A DNA stretch of 64,000 bases. Source: Parelaphostrongylus tenuis. Taxonomy: Eukaryota > Nematoda > Chromadorea > Rhabditida > Metastrongylidae. Location of the stretch: contig JAHQIW010000441.1 of the NCBI GenBank assembly GCA_019055375.1, forward strand, positions 1 through 64,000, read 5' to 3'. Position numbers and translations under genes: made by a program. The notes beneath the pieces were generated by a model. That model saw nothing but the letters and a program-made list of their open reading frames with translations, did no database searches and was not told where the DNA came from. The stretch's first letter is position 1. The number at the start of each line of letters is the position of its first letter. This document shows positions 52,471-64,000 of the stretch, piece after piece.

Positions 52471-55400
52471 GCAAGTAGTAGCACATGCCCATTCGGCTAC
52501 TCGTCCCCTATAATGACAGTGAATCGACGCCGTATAAGGTGGTTACACTCTGCTTCAAGTGAAAAGATGTTGATTGCTTCGTCAAATAAATGTTGCCGTC
52601 GTTATCGCATTGCACGACCATATTCAATGCATAAATTTCCACATATAAATGTCAGTATACAATGGGTTTGGCGAGCGGTTTGCGCTATGATTTGCAAGCA
52701 ATATTGGAAGCTTAAAAGCCATCACTCTTGACAACACAACACGTGCTCTCGTCTCCTCTTTCCGTCTCGTTCTCCTCTCCGTGCCTCTTTTAATGCTCCG
52801 AGCATGGCTTAATTAGTATCTCAGACGTATTGAACTGATTCCCTTCATATTGTCGCTTTTCAATTCACGTTCCATAACACGAATCTTTTTTACATGAAAA
52901 ACATGCATTTACTTTATCTGGACTGTAAGCCCTTCGAGATTTACGATTTGTTGGCTGGCTAATCCACTTTTATCATCCTAACAAAGATAGTTATTTGAGA
53001 AAAAAAAATCAAAATCTGGATTATGCTTCATTCGGTTCATGGCATGAAAGCTAGCTTCGTTTTCCTTTTGAAAATAGATCGAATTTCTGTTACTTCTATT
53101 ATGACTATTGTTTCATTTCCCATGGGGAAAATTGTTCGCTCTCATAACATCATGAAACTCATATTTCTGAGTTAATTGCATTAATTTTTCAGTGTAACTG
53201 GTTATGTGAATTCAAATTACATTTTTTTTTCTGCTGGTCCACAAAGGTTGTTGACAATATTGTCCATTCTATCTCTATTCCACCCCGGATAGACTTTTCG
53301 AGAACTTTGCTTTCTCTGGATGGCGATAAAGTGATATCACCTACGCCATATTGTTCCAAACATATCTGTATGTCATAGCAGTTTTAGTCTTAGGTACTGT
53401 CTATGGAAACCTTCACGAATCAGCCATCGTACTACTCATTCGGAGATGAGTTTCAATCATTACAAATTTTCAGTTAGAAATGTATAACATTCGTTATCAC
53501 TTGGGTAAAAATAATGTAGATCTAACTATGGTACGATTTTCAGCTTCTCCTAGCGACGCATGAAATCATATTACCATGTGTTTTTGAGTTCCATATCAAA
53601 ATGCGAGCCTGAAAATCTCATCCATAGCGTTCTTTATTCGATGAGCGAATGCGTTTCTCAACTTGGCTTTTTTTTTCTGAGTTCTGCTCGGAAAAGTTGC
53701 CATTAGCCGTTATATTTGTCACCATGCGTGGGACATAGTGAAGAACACCAGTCGAGCTCTTCTGGTCTTAACATCTGTCATTAATAGAATTCGAAGGAAG
53801 TTATGTTTTCTTAAATTAAACTCAGTACAAATATCCTTTTTAGGCGTTTTTTTATGGTGGCATTTTTTAGAACTCTTTTTCACTGACATTGTATTATGTA
53901 GACAAAGTCTTTAAATTTTTGTGCCACACAGTGAAGCGTTTTTTTGAGTGTACTTTTGCTTCGCTTCCACTTAAATTTCGTATTTTTCACCATAGTTCGT
54001 TCTTTTATGAATTTGACGCACGTCTAAGTTTATTTGAAAGCTGTGTATTGCTTCATCGGCAGAAATCCTAGTTCAGCTTCAAGAAGCATGGTTCAGCTTG
54101 TAATGAACACTCTTTACCCGTATCACCATCAGAATCCACTTAAGCTCTGCAAGCAACAATAAGTTTATTAGTTTTGCTTTTTAGAAACTTAGTCTTTCCT
54201 GTGAACTACCGGTTTCTTTCATCTGTTTTTCGTTTTTTCTTGCTATTGTTAACAACTTTTGGTCGTCATCATCACCTTGCTTAATCATTGACAACTAAGC
54301 ATTATCACTTTACGTTTTAGCTTCTATTAGCTGCCTAATTTTTGTTTAATTGCAAGGATGATGTCAAATACATTTGCTTCTTTTGCCTTTCTTGAAGACC
54401 ATGGTCAATCATGGTCATGAACCTCGGAAGAGGTAGTCGCGGTTTCGAAATACTGCTGAAGTTCCGAGTTATCCTCTTATCTCAACATCCTCAAAGTTAT
54501 GTTATTAATTCATGATGCGCCGTACGGGCATTCTGGTTTTGGTAGCGCCTTGGATCTTCCATAGCCATTTCATGCATATTGGTTTTCGGCACATGCACCT
54601 ATCTTTTTTAAGTTGAAATTTTTCTAGGAAAAAACAAAATGGAAGGCCGAACACTAAAAGGATGATCTTAAGAAACCGATTCCCATCCTTTTACGGGTAA
54701 CTAATTACCAAATTAATGTTGATTTTGGTGCACATAAAAATTGTACTTCAATGAACAGGTATTTACACTGCGATTGGATAGCTTGAAATGCTTCGTCCCT
54801 TTAGGGACTGTATATGTTTTTTTAAACACACGAATTGGCATTTCTCAGTGTACAGTGGTTCTCTCAATAGATTTCAGTAATTATCCGATAACTCAAATCT
54901 CGGCGGTTTTTTTTTCCAATAGACCTTGTTAGTACGATGCAGCAGCTAAAAGAAAATTACGTTTCACTTTTGGCGCACATAATTCTCATGGCTGACATCT
55001 GTGCTTAGCTTTTTATCAGAATTTCGGTGGTTATTTGATAGCCTAAATCTCGGAATTCTAGAATCGTGTCTGGTTTTTGAACACGTCTTCATAGAGCGGT
55101 GTAAGAGCGAGAAGATTACGTTTCACTCATGAAGTAGTTAGCTGTTGCTTGAACTTCATAGCGGACTTATTTGACTATATAGAATGAAAGTGAATAGTTA
55201 ATACCTGTAGATCGATAGAACTAAGTCTCCTCTACAAGTCTTATACGTAGGAAAAGAGATTGGTCGGAAAGGAAGAAAACTTTCCAAATAAATGGCGAAG
55301 TAAAAGCTAACAGTTGAAGTCACTGCGCGCAGCGCGATTCGAAAGCCGCGCTATTTTTTTTCTTTGAAAAATTTTCACCGTTGCGAAAAATTCGTCATGT

Positions 55401-56160
55401 CTTTATACTTTGATACTTCATGATTTCCTCTACACGTTCATATGCTTTTTCTTGCGTATATCTACGACGTGAAACTAAATATTCTTCTCGACATTACAGC
55501 TACTATGAAGAGTTTTCTAAAAAACAGCCTCAGCTCCACAATAAACGTTTTTCAAACAATTGGATAAGCGCTGAAAATCTAGTGAAAAGCTAAGAACAGA
55601 CGCCAAGCGTGTAATGATTGCGCGGCGCAGATGAAACGTAATTTTCGCTTTGCTTCTAAAACGCAATAACAAGGCCTTTCGATAGCCAAGTGCAATATCG
55701 AAATCGCCAAGATTCAAGCTATCGAGTGGCTGCTAAAAGTCTAAGGAAAAGGCAGAAAAAGCGCGGTCTTCCAAAGGACTAACTTTTATCACCGTTGGAA
55801 CCTACAGAGTCTTGCGAGTAAGGAATAAAGCTTTTCTATCATGCAATCTTAAATTCTATTTTTTCCGAATCCACTAATCTGCTTTTCGCCTCTAGTTCGT
55901 TGCAGAAAAATTATTTCTCATGTTGTTAGATAATCAATAATGTTTTCGAAACGTATTGCTTATGTTTGTGTCTTCCTGCCACGCTTGCGCTTAGAATCTA
56001 TGAGACTTAAATTCTTTCAAGTTCCAAATCTTGAACAGATTTTCAATGAAGAAGGTTAAGTAAATTAGTTTGAAAATCTGCTTTCAATTAACTTCAGCAT
56101 TACCAGTTAATCATATATTGCTTGTTGATCAAGCCTTCTGCTCGAATATGATAAAAATAG
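52471..56160. other. Long intergenic stretch
   Basis: No gene seen. MITE debris near 55025 (TTATTTGATAGCCTAAATCT) and 55700-55735 (TTCAAGCTATCGAGTGGCTG), the latter pairing loosely with sequence near 55345-55400. Confidence 0.3.
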
Positions 56161-56167
56161 ATTCATT

Positions 56168-56205
56168 CGGCTAACGTTTTGACATCTTCGTCCTCTTCAG
56201 AGCCG
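56168..56205 (-). ncRNA. Minimal Penelope-type hammerhead motif, one core fault
   Basis: Minus strand: stem I CGGCU, CUGAAGA, stem II GAC/GUC, AAAA, AC/GU stem III, triplet GUU, stem I AGCCG. Stem I is five perfect pairs. G12 of GAAA is A. A second GAACGTTAGCCG lies in the opposite arrangement at 56219. Confidence 0.5.
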
Positions 56206-58085
56206 ATGAAGGATTTTGGAACGTTAGCCGAATAAAAATTTGTTTTCATCAACGTCGTGTAATTGGTTCAATCAATCAACAATGTGTGTTTGATTGGCTA
56301 AGCCGAAGTTAGAGAAAATTCGATTTTAAAATAGTTTATAGCGTTCAATTCTAGCCAATAATGATACCGACCTCGGAAGAAAATTAAATTCCAGGAAAAC
56401 CATAGGTAATTTGGAGTGCTAGAGCCTGTTCTATAGTCCTATCAAATCTTAGCTCCTAGATCCTTATACACTTTTGTTATCGGAAATCCAGCACAACGTA
56501 GATGCGTTCATACATTCCATGCAATGGTAGTTATAAATAATTAGTTATTCAGGGCGAAGGGAGGGTTTTGAAGCACGAAGCAAGTATTTTGTTCTGTGAT
56601 TCCTTTTCTCGCAGCTCTTTCCTCATGTCCTGAGATTCCGTCAAAAGGCTCGTACTATATATGTTGCCTTATTCGTGCTTCGGAATAGCAATATTCTACA
56701 CCTGATCCTATGCAAAACTTCTCTGAACAAGGTTGTTCGTCGAAACACGGCAACTTTCCTAGCTAAGATGCTACAAAGAAATTCACATTGACGAGAGTAT
56801 CAATGAGATGAGAAATATATTAATAAGTCTCTGCATTACAAATTCAAGCCTATGGGAACCCTGTCGACTAATTGCCTTTTCAAGCGACAGAATGGCAGGA
56901 GTACTGTAACTCGTGGAAGAATGGGTTGGGATAATCTTTTACTTTTTCAGAGGGAAATAACTGACTATGCACATCAAGTTAATGTATAACCGGGGAAAAT
57001 TGAGCTTCCCATACAGCAGTAGATACTGGACATCACACATTGTCAAAAATCTGTTCAATTATTATGAGAAAGGTTTAATGAAATAATCACAATGGGAGTG
57101 TTTTTATATGGATGCCGTTCGGAGGTAACTGCAGATTTGGTTTTCTTCCTTAACGTGCATAAATGTTTCTTTCGATGCCATGCTTTTGAGGGACTATTAC
57201 GGTGACATTTTGGCTTACCTTTGGTTTGTGTTTACTTAGACGGAGCCACTGAGCTAACATATTCATATCCGTATTGGGACGGGTCGATAAGCATTCCTGC
57301 CAGTTTCGTTTTATGTTTGCTTTCAGGTCTGTGTGCGTGCACGTCCGCGTATTGCCTATGTGAGTGCGTTGTTATGTGTGGGTGAATGTGATGCACCATA
57401 TGAAAGTAACGGCGAAATTTCCAAAATTACATTTTATATCACTTGTCCTTTCGTAGAAATGAAAAGCCCTAATTGAGTCATGAAGAACCACTTACCGTAT
57501 CTCCTTTTAGAGAGTGCATTTCTCACGAAAGGGTCTCTTTAGTGATAAGAATTGCTAGCGGGACTTGTCAACGTTTAATCAGAACATATCTCATACATTA
57601 GTTTCTTCGAGTTCCTACGAATTTCATTTATTGCCTACAATGTCAGAGATCTCTCTAGTACTTATGGGAACATATAGTTGTGAATTCGTACTTCTGTGTC
57701 TGTTTCTTTCCAACTTTCTTGCTCAGAACGTTGATGCTTTTCCCTAAAATTTACAGTCATATTTATCACATAATTCGGTACAATATCGTGCTTTCGTTGT
57801 TATTTGGCTTATTTCTGTTTATATTGATAAGTCTGTTGTTGTCTTTTTATCAGATTTTTGGTCGTGGACGATGATTATTCAATGTGTTTTCAGAAACAAA
57901 ACACTGAGCGATATGATTTTGCACATTTTTTCGCATCTTATTACTTTGTTCGCAGAAATGCATAATATGAGAGCAGTTTTCGTGGTATACGGGTTTAATA
58001 TCCACGTCTATGCAGAGCACGTCAATTACTAAGTATTTTGCGACTGTTGTTGTGTAGCCATGGTAATGAGACTAATTTCAACAAA
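56206..58085. other. Unannotated intergenic stretch
   Basis: No gene or clear repeat. Frames at 57565-57747 and 57680-57874 are short, hydrophobic by AT bias, and unsupported. Confidence 0.3.
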
Positions 58086-58089
58086 ACTT

Positions 58090-58470
58090 TCAATCGACCA
58101 TCGAGACCTCGCTTAAAAATAGCATAATGTGATAGCATATTTTGAGCCTTTGAGCCTTTCATGAGGCCTGTTACGACACTTATAAAATGATAGACAAGTT
58201 TTTCGGCCCTCCAGCCTCATCATTATCACGATGTCTTTTGTTCAATCACTTCCTCTGGGGCATATCGGCTATATAGAGGAATTAACGACGAACTTTTCGC
58301 ACTCGACGTACGGTAAAAGGATCACCGTGGCGTTTTTTTCAGAGTGATTGATTGTCAACGGCATAGCTTACGGTGGTTACGTGGGTATATGTGATAAAGC
58401 ACTTCATAAGTGCCGTAATAAACTTCATGAAAGGCTCTAAATATATTATCGGGAATCAATTTTTCTTGAA
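58090..58470. repeat. Foldback element with hammerhead motif (copy 5)
   Basis: Left GCATATTTTGAGCCTTTGAG with ATGAGGCCTGTTACGACACT, right AGTGCCGTAATAAACTTCAT with GAAAGGCTCTAAATATATT. Right-arm motif is lost; left-arm motif remains. Confidence 0.6.
58187..58229 (-). ncRNA. Hammerhead motif with C3 mutated, left arm of foldback copy 5
   Basis: GUGAUA, AUGAUGA (C3 to A), stem II GGCU-GGAG-GGCC, GAAA, weak stem III, GUC, UAUCAU. Stem I and II intact; core fault predicts loss of activity. Confidence 0.55.
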
Positions 58471-58724
58471 ACCACATAAATCAAATCTGCTAGATAAATG
58501 GAAATAGTATGAGGTGTTATATAGTAAGGGATGGTGTTAAGAAGCGACGTGTCTCGTATCTTTCGTTGCTCTTTGTGGAGGTTTTTAGCGAGCGAAGCAC
58601 TTGGGCTCCATCATGATAAGATGTTCTTGGTTGTCGATTTTTGTTTATTTGTTTGTTTCTCTCTGTGTAAGTGTATATGGGTGTGTCAGTGTATGTGAAA
58701 GATTGAGACCGAGTAACAAATTAG

Positions 58725-58800
58725 TTTTGACAGTTCTCGAAGTTAAGCAGCGTTTGCGACGACCGTCGCGATAGTACCAGTTGGCGAGAGTTTTTGCTAT
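58725..58800 (+). pseudogene. 5S rRNA-like remnant
   Basis: CGAAGTTAAGCAGCGT matches the conserved internal control region of eukaryotic 5S rRNA (loop A/helix III area), and GATAGTACCAGTTGGCGAGA resembles the following segment (GTTAGTACTTGGATGGGAGA type). The 5' third and the 3' end do not fit, so this is a fragment or a 5S-derived repeat and not a functional gene. Confidence 0.5.
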
Positions 58801-59973
58801 GACATCTATAGATCTCACCAACAATTAGAAATAGTATTGGACGTTCTTATGAAGGCCAAATTTCAATTCATGTGGTGCCACTTCTTGAGATGATGGGATG
58901 TTGAAAACGACCAATAAGCCCAAGTGTCGGCCATTTTACGCTTGATGGGGTTTGGTTGCGTGATGAGGTTGTTATGTAGAGCTTTGTCATCAATTGTGAA
59001 TGAAAGAAGTGGTTTAACTAATTAGTTGTCATGAAATATGATGCGACGTGGTATATAAGAGCACAAACAATCCACAGCGGTGGAGCCCACCGAATAGCTA
59101 ATAACGTAATGGACTGCTTAGGATTACGGGGTCATTTGATAACTGGCGGTTTTACAAGTGTTACTCATGATGACATAGTTAGGATGTATGCCATGTTGCT
59201 TTGAAGTGCATCTGCTTTCTTTCATAGAGTCGAGAGGAAGTGTTTCCTTCAATTACCCTAAAATTTCTAGATATGAGTGGTCCGTGCTGGAAGTAGGTCC
59301 CATGCGCACCTTTTTTCCGGAGTTTCGTTATACCTATTTTCCGTACTTTGAACTTTTTATCTTTTCATCTTAGTTAAGTACTTTTTGATGCGGTGAAGTA
59401 CCGTGAAATTAAACCCTCTCTTATACATCTAATTAAGGTGACATTGACATATGACTTGAGTGAAGACTCGGAGAGTCGAAATAAGCTTTCTATGAAGGCA
59501 GTGAATAAGTTAAGCAAATAGGAATAGAATTGTGTGTTTTGACATCTAGAGTCCTCTACACCGTTCTATTACATGATGTTGCATGATAGCTGTCAAAAAA
59601 CATGTTGAGGTGAAGAAGTTAATTGAATTGTGTTGGTTCACTTTCTTATCGCCCTATCTACGTTCATGCTCATTCGATAGACTAATAGATTCAATATAAT
59701 CGCTGAAGTGTCTTTTTTATTTTACATTACGAATCAAATACGATTCTTTTTCCTTCCTTTTTATAGAGTTGTTTTCAGCTACTTCCCGTAGACGTCGTCG
59801 CACCGTGCTCTGTGCTCCTCAGCAGACGCAGCGTATCGACGTTGCAAATCACTAGAAGACCGAGAAAAGACAAACAGAGGAGGAATTAGTAGCAGCTCTT
59901 CTTCGACCAGGCGTGCCCCCTTGGTGGTGGCGTGCCTTCTTTTGCAAACATATTCAGCTACCTGTATCGCAGT
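58801..59973. other. Upstream region of the GNAT gene
   Basis: No other feature recognised. 59760-59970 is likely 5' UTR or promoter-proximal; a TTTTCAG at about 59777 could accept a trans-spliced leader. Confidence 0.35.
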
Positions 59974-62900
59974 ATGGCCACTCTGGTCGCTTCGTCGTCA
60001 TCAGAATCAACGAATAACTCAAAGACAACAACAAAGACGAAATCGACTGAGAGTGGCAGCACCACTTTGAACCAAAAGTTCACAGCAGTCGGAAATAATA
60101 CTCCGACCGCTTTTTGCACTCAGCCCCCGCCAAACACTCGAGTTGAAGCTCTACCAAATGAGTTGGAGGTGAGCGGAATCATTCTCTTTCTTCGTTTGTA
60201 CAATTTTATGTCAAACAAATATTGATGTTGCATTCCTTGTAATATAACAATTATGTGCATCATTTGCGCTTATCACGCAATTTCGATATTTTTTAGTAAT
60301 AATTCGACCAACAACTGATTTTAATCATATATAGCGTGAACTTTTGACACCTCGAATACGGAATGGCCCATTGTTATGAGTCGTACTTATTTCAATCCCT
60401 TTTTGACTGATAATATTTATGCATTGTTACTGAAAAGGCAATTATTGAAGAGCAAAACATCAAGTTCGTTGGTAAAATGAGTGTTTGTTGGAGCTATTCA
60501 TAAATATACATACACATCTTGGTCTCAATACAGCGACTAACGCGGTAATGGTCGGTTCGAAGGGATTTTGTCGTGTTCAGAACCTCTGCCTATGACTGTA
60601 GTGATGCTGACGGAAACACCGTATTATCGTATTGAGATTTCGATAAAAGTCGGACACAGTTCTTTTTTTTTCGCAGACGAGACCGTATCGCTATACTTCC
60701 ATGTCAAAATTTCGATGAAAGCCGGATATAGTTTTTGCATATAGGCAGCTGTTTACTGAATATCATTGTTTGAACACCATAGAAACCATACAGTCAAAAT
60801 CTACCGTAGGATATATAGTTGACAGACGCGGATACTAGTAGTTGACATGTCGTACAGATAATGATCTTAGGTCTGACGTGATCCTACACGGCGTAATTCT
60901 TGATGGGATTTGGTTTCCCTGATTTGTTAAGTCACCAAAGTTCTTATCTCAACAAGGGGATAATTTGTGAAATTGTGATCGTATCCAAGATATTTGTTTC
61001 GCAGTAGTTGCGAAGCTACCTTCAGTCATTTTTTGAGCAGAATGACTTTGCACAAGTCTCTCAATCGTGGTGATCGTCTCATTGTGCATACAAGCGGTTC
61101 ATGACTTCCATATAAAAAAAAGTCGTCTCTATAATTCTATCTGAATCTTCAATTTCTTTTGTGCTGTAGTAATCTCGGACATTCGGAAAGATTTTATTTT
61201 CCATCGGAGAATTCCAGAGTAGTGCGGTGTACATCGTTTTCGAAAAATTAGTGTAGGAAATCCTTATCATAGCAGGAAAAGGTAAAAATTCTATCTTCGT
61301 TCATTAGTAATGGTAGAGGACCATGATTTTTTTGGGATTTCAATGAGAATATCGGCTTGATCTTCCCTGTCATACCTCCAGCAGTTCAGTTTTTGTGTTT
61401 TCTGCTGACATCATGTTACAGTTCCGTTGTTTAGGTGATCGAATTTCTTCGTGAGCATTTCATCCCTAACGAACCAATTCTCTCAAGTCTTTGTATTTCA
61501 AATACGTAAGTGGATATTTTGTTATTCTCTGCTTTTTCTTTTTTTTAGTAAAGTTTAGTGCCTTTTTTCATATCGATATCCCTGTCCAATTGGTGCGTGG
61601 AACATTTTCAGCGATGAGCTTAACGTTTTACTAAGTGATCTGGTTAATGACTGCATAACATGCCCAGCATCGAACGTTATTCGAGATATCGGAACTGGAC
61701 GTCTCCTAGGAGTCTGTCTAGCCAGCAGATCGTGTCTTTTTGAAAAACAGGTAATTTTTTGCATTCTTTCAGTTGATGTATTTATCGTTGCTAATGCGAA
61801 TTCAATGGTGAACTTGTTCAAAATACTTATTTTTATCTCTGATCTAAGGACAAAGACCATGAATCATTGGCCTCAGTCTTCTAGGACTTTTGTTTTTCAT
61901 CTTGATTTCTTTTGATGTTTACCTCGGGGTCAGTGATCTTAAAATTACTGTTCTTTCTCAAGTGTATAGAGTTGTTCTCACCTAGGGATCTAAATTTAAC
62001 CTCTTACACAGTGCGAGTCAGAAATGTCCGAACGGTTAAGACCGACTATCTCTTAATCTCATCATGTTTCAGTAGTAATTATTTATTTTCTTCCTATACC
62101 GAACACGAGGTTTATAACAATACTTGTTCAAGTAGCTAACATTTCGGCAGTTTCGCCTTCTTCAGAGCCTGAAAAGATTAGGTTGTTCAAAATCCAGTCA
62201 GCCTAGCACCTTCATTTCATTCTCATCGAGCACAAAATCAACTTCCAACATACCGCTTTTTATAAATCTTCCACTGAATTATTGGAGTGGAGACTACTGA
62301 CCACGGATCACATGGACTCATAACGTGTCTCTCATATCAAAACAACTGTCCTACATGGCCTATTGCACGTTAGCAGACATAGTTTAACTAATTTCTTGTA
62401 AGCATACGGCGAAAAATACATGGGCAAAACGAGTAGGCAACTCTTGATCCACATTGAAGAGCACTTAGTTGACAGACCTAATACTAAAGCAAACACCCCG
62501 CTAGGCACGCATAGGGCACAGACGAATAACGGAGTAAATTTCAACATAGATGTCATCATCCTTGCGTAGAAACATAAAACAATTGAGCGAAAGATTTGAA
62601 AGACAGCAGTTTTGATTTGAGAGGTACATTACGAGTCCATGTGATCTCTGCCCTGTTTCTCACTCGAATAATTCAGTTGAAGACCCTACAAAGAGCGTTG
62701 AGTATGTTGAAATTTGATTTTGTTTTGATGCGATTGAAATCGTTTTGGTGATTTGTTCTCAAGGAGTAATGGAGGTGTGAGACTAACTGGATTGTGGGCA
62801 GCCTGATTTTTCCAGGCTCTAAAGAAGGCGAAACTGCCCGAAACGTCAGCTGATTTAATGAGTAGTGTTTCAAAATCTCTCGTTTGTTTCAAAGAAAAAA

Positions 62901-63841
62901 TAAGGAATATCCCTATAGTTTTCGTTTTTGCAAGTTACCATGTGTGAAAATAGCTCAACATATTTGTGATAAACAAGCAAGCAATGTTGAACTCTGCACA
63001 AGGCATCGTTGCATCAGATTTTGCGCTGCAGAAGAAATAAAAGATTTTTATGCGGTGCATTTTTGGTTCATACCGGTGCTCTCATGTTAATTCTAGTTCT
63101 GAGTTAATTTAACTTCCCGTTTTTACTATCTGATTAGTGTTCGCTTCAAGTGAATGGACACATCTCTTATTAATGAATTTTGCGGATCAGAATAAAAACA
63201 GAAACTTTTTTCGAGCTTTGTATATGTTTTGTTGGCCCAGAATCGCTATCCGGTTTTGAATTATACGAAATATTCAAATGGGTCTGAGACTTGATTAAAA
63301 GTGAAATCAGCAAACAATTAGGTGATAAATCGGTGCTGTTCTTCAAATTTGAATATTTAACTCGTATTTCATTTATTCCTTTGAAACGATGGGTGGAAGT
63401 CGCTACCGTAGATCTGCTAAATTCTCAGCTTTCCAAACCTCTGTCTATTCTTAAATGAACGCCGATTATCCGAAAACCAATACGATTGCGAATATTCTAA
63501 ATGACATTATTTTCCAGTAGTTTTTTTTTTGAATCTAAGAAATTTAGATGGATCGCCTTTTTTCTTACGAATTCTCTGATCCTCAATTATGCATCGCTAT
63601 CGAATTTCTTAAGTCGGTTTTCAATCGAGCAGACGTCGCTTATCACCTTGAAGAGAACGGCATCACAAAACCTGTAGTTGTTTCTTCATAATTTATGTTA
63701 CTTATTCTCTTTCTTATTTAGTTAAATTAATATATACGTCTTAAAGTATTTAACCACCGTCATTTAGGTATTTGTAGCAATCATAGCAGTTGATGTTAGC
63801 TTTTGGAGAAAAGGAATCGGTAGCGCTCTGCTAGACAATTG
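59974..63841 (+). CDS. GNAT-family N-acetyltransferase (arylalkylamine N-acetyltransferase-like), 3' end outside window
   Basis: Likely transfers an acetyl group from acetyl-CoA to an amine. Exons with agreeing phases: 59974-60168, 61435-61505, 61612-61750, 63548-63673, 63768-63841, continuing beyond the window. The first 55-60 residues are serine/threonine-rich and look disordered, then VEALPNELE leads into VIEFLREHFIPNEPILSSL, the F-x-x-x-EP-L pattern typical of insect and nematode AANAT-like proteins. GRLLGVCLASRS is the strand expected before the family's insertion. In the last exon, VFVAIIAVDVSFWRKGIGSALLDNW contains the acetyl-CoA pyrophosphate loop R-K-G-I-G (R/Q-x-x-G-x-G/A). An upstream in-frame ATG at 59932 would add 14 residues. 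The 1.8-kb intron 3 holds Penelope-derived DNA. Substrate cannot be read from sequence. Confidence 0.75.
60169..61434. other. GNAT gene intron 1
   Basis: AT-rich, no recognised element. Confidence 0.35.
62134..62169 (-). ncRNA. Minimal Penelope-type hammerhead motif, left end
   Basis: Minus strand: GGCU, CUGAAGA, stem II GGC/GCC, GAAA, one-pair stem III, triplet GUU, AGCU. Stem I four pairs with one G-U. Core canonical; stem III barely exists. Confidence 0.5.
62815..62851 (+). ncRNA. Decayed Penelope-type hammerhead motif, right end
   Basis: GGCU, CUAAAGA (G5 to A), stem II GGC/GCC, GAAA, ACGU, GUC, AGCU. Stem I and GAAA kept, first core box broken. Confidence 0.45.
62886..63547. other. GNAT intron 3, distal part
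   Basis: AT-rich, no recognised element. Confidence 0.3.
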
Positions 63842-64000
63842 GTTAGTTTTAATCTTATGAATTAAAAAAGTTATGGACAAGGTCCATGTTTTTGTGTCGT
63901 GTCTCTGAGTTTTATTGCAAAGAAGTTTAACAAATAAAGATGGTGGTGAATGTTGAATCAGTTTTAACTGCGATAACAGAGTGTAAGTGGTGTCTCATCT
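63842..64000. other. GNAT intron 5, running off the window
   Basis: Starts with donor GTTAGT at 63842. No acceptor with a recognisable exon before the window ends. Confidence 0.5.

Larger units (their letters stand above)
62115..62885. mobile_element. Penelope-like fragment between inverted terminal motifs, GNAT intron 3
   Basis: Left end (minus-strand sense) and right end (plus-strand sense) are inverted copies of the Penelope terminal motif. Between them, plus-strand 62380-62600 reads AYGEKYMGKTSRQLLIHIEE, then NTPLGTHRAQTNNGVNFN and, after a stop, KHKTIERKI, the back half of a GIY-YIG domain as at 18553. RT sequence is absent. Confidence 0.65.

Noticed and set aside
62332..62559. 75-codon minus-strand frame
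   Set aside because: It is the shadow of the plus-strand Penelope GIY-YIG fragment.
1..64000. CRISPR array, bacterial operon or prophage structure
   Set aside because: No regularly spaced repeats; genes are intron-rich and eukaryotic.

Overview
This window looks like nuclear DNA of a parasitic nematode, most likely a clade V strongylid (hookworm or Haemonchus type). The reasons are: short worm-style exons with TTTCAG-like acceptors, a lin-45/Raf gene much closer to the Caenorhabditis protein than to vertebrate Raf, large repeat-filled introns, and many RTE, Penelope-like, mariner, tRNA-derived and foldback repeats. The species is not fixed by the sequence.

Four protein-coding genes are supported, all on the plus strand: (1) 7580-10058, a protease-associated (PA) domain protein of the PRADC1 family, first exon not found; (2) 24514-37548, the lin-45 Raf kinase, 18 exons with phases that agree, about 739 codons; (3) 43293-48200, an SMG5-like (EST1-type TPR) nonsense-mediated decay protein; (4) 59974 to beyond 63841, a GNAT N-acetyltransferase that leaves the window. 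They do not form an operon; spacing is several kb and each has its own upstream region.

The rest is repeats. 1-7000 alternates tRNA-like foldback elements, a tRNA-derived SINE family and foldbacks carrying hammerhead motifs, plus one fairly intact RTE 3' end (3590-4450). 10000-24000 holds more of these, a 5'-truncated Penelope-like element with a GIY-YIG domain (18351-19355, minus) joined to a mariner relic, and an RTE relic split by a TIR element with a visible target-site duplication. Lin-45 introns carry PLE-, RTE-, mariner-, SINE- and foldback-derived DNA. 37550-43200 and 48200-59700 are mostly AT-rich with MITE debris.

The most striking signal is a set of hammerhead ribozyme motifs. The best copies keep CUGANGA, GAAA and an NUH cleavage triplet, with stem I, stem II and stem III changing by compensating substitutions between copies. 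One group sits in palindromic elements, with a minus-strand motif in the left arm and a plus-strand motif in the right arm, both reading outward. A second group, with CUGAAGA and a minimal stem III, lies in Penelope-like terminal sequence, including just 3' of the Penelope ORF at 18553. The second main oddity is a pair of compensating one-base indels in the catalytic-loop exon of lin-45, which must be either assembly errors or a lesion.
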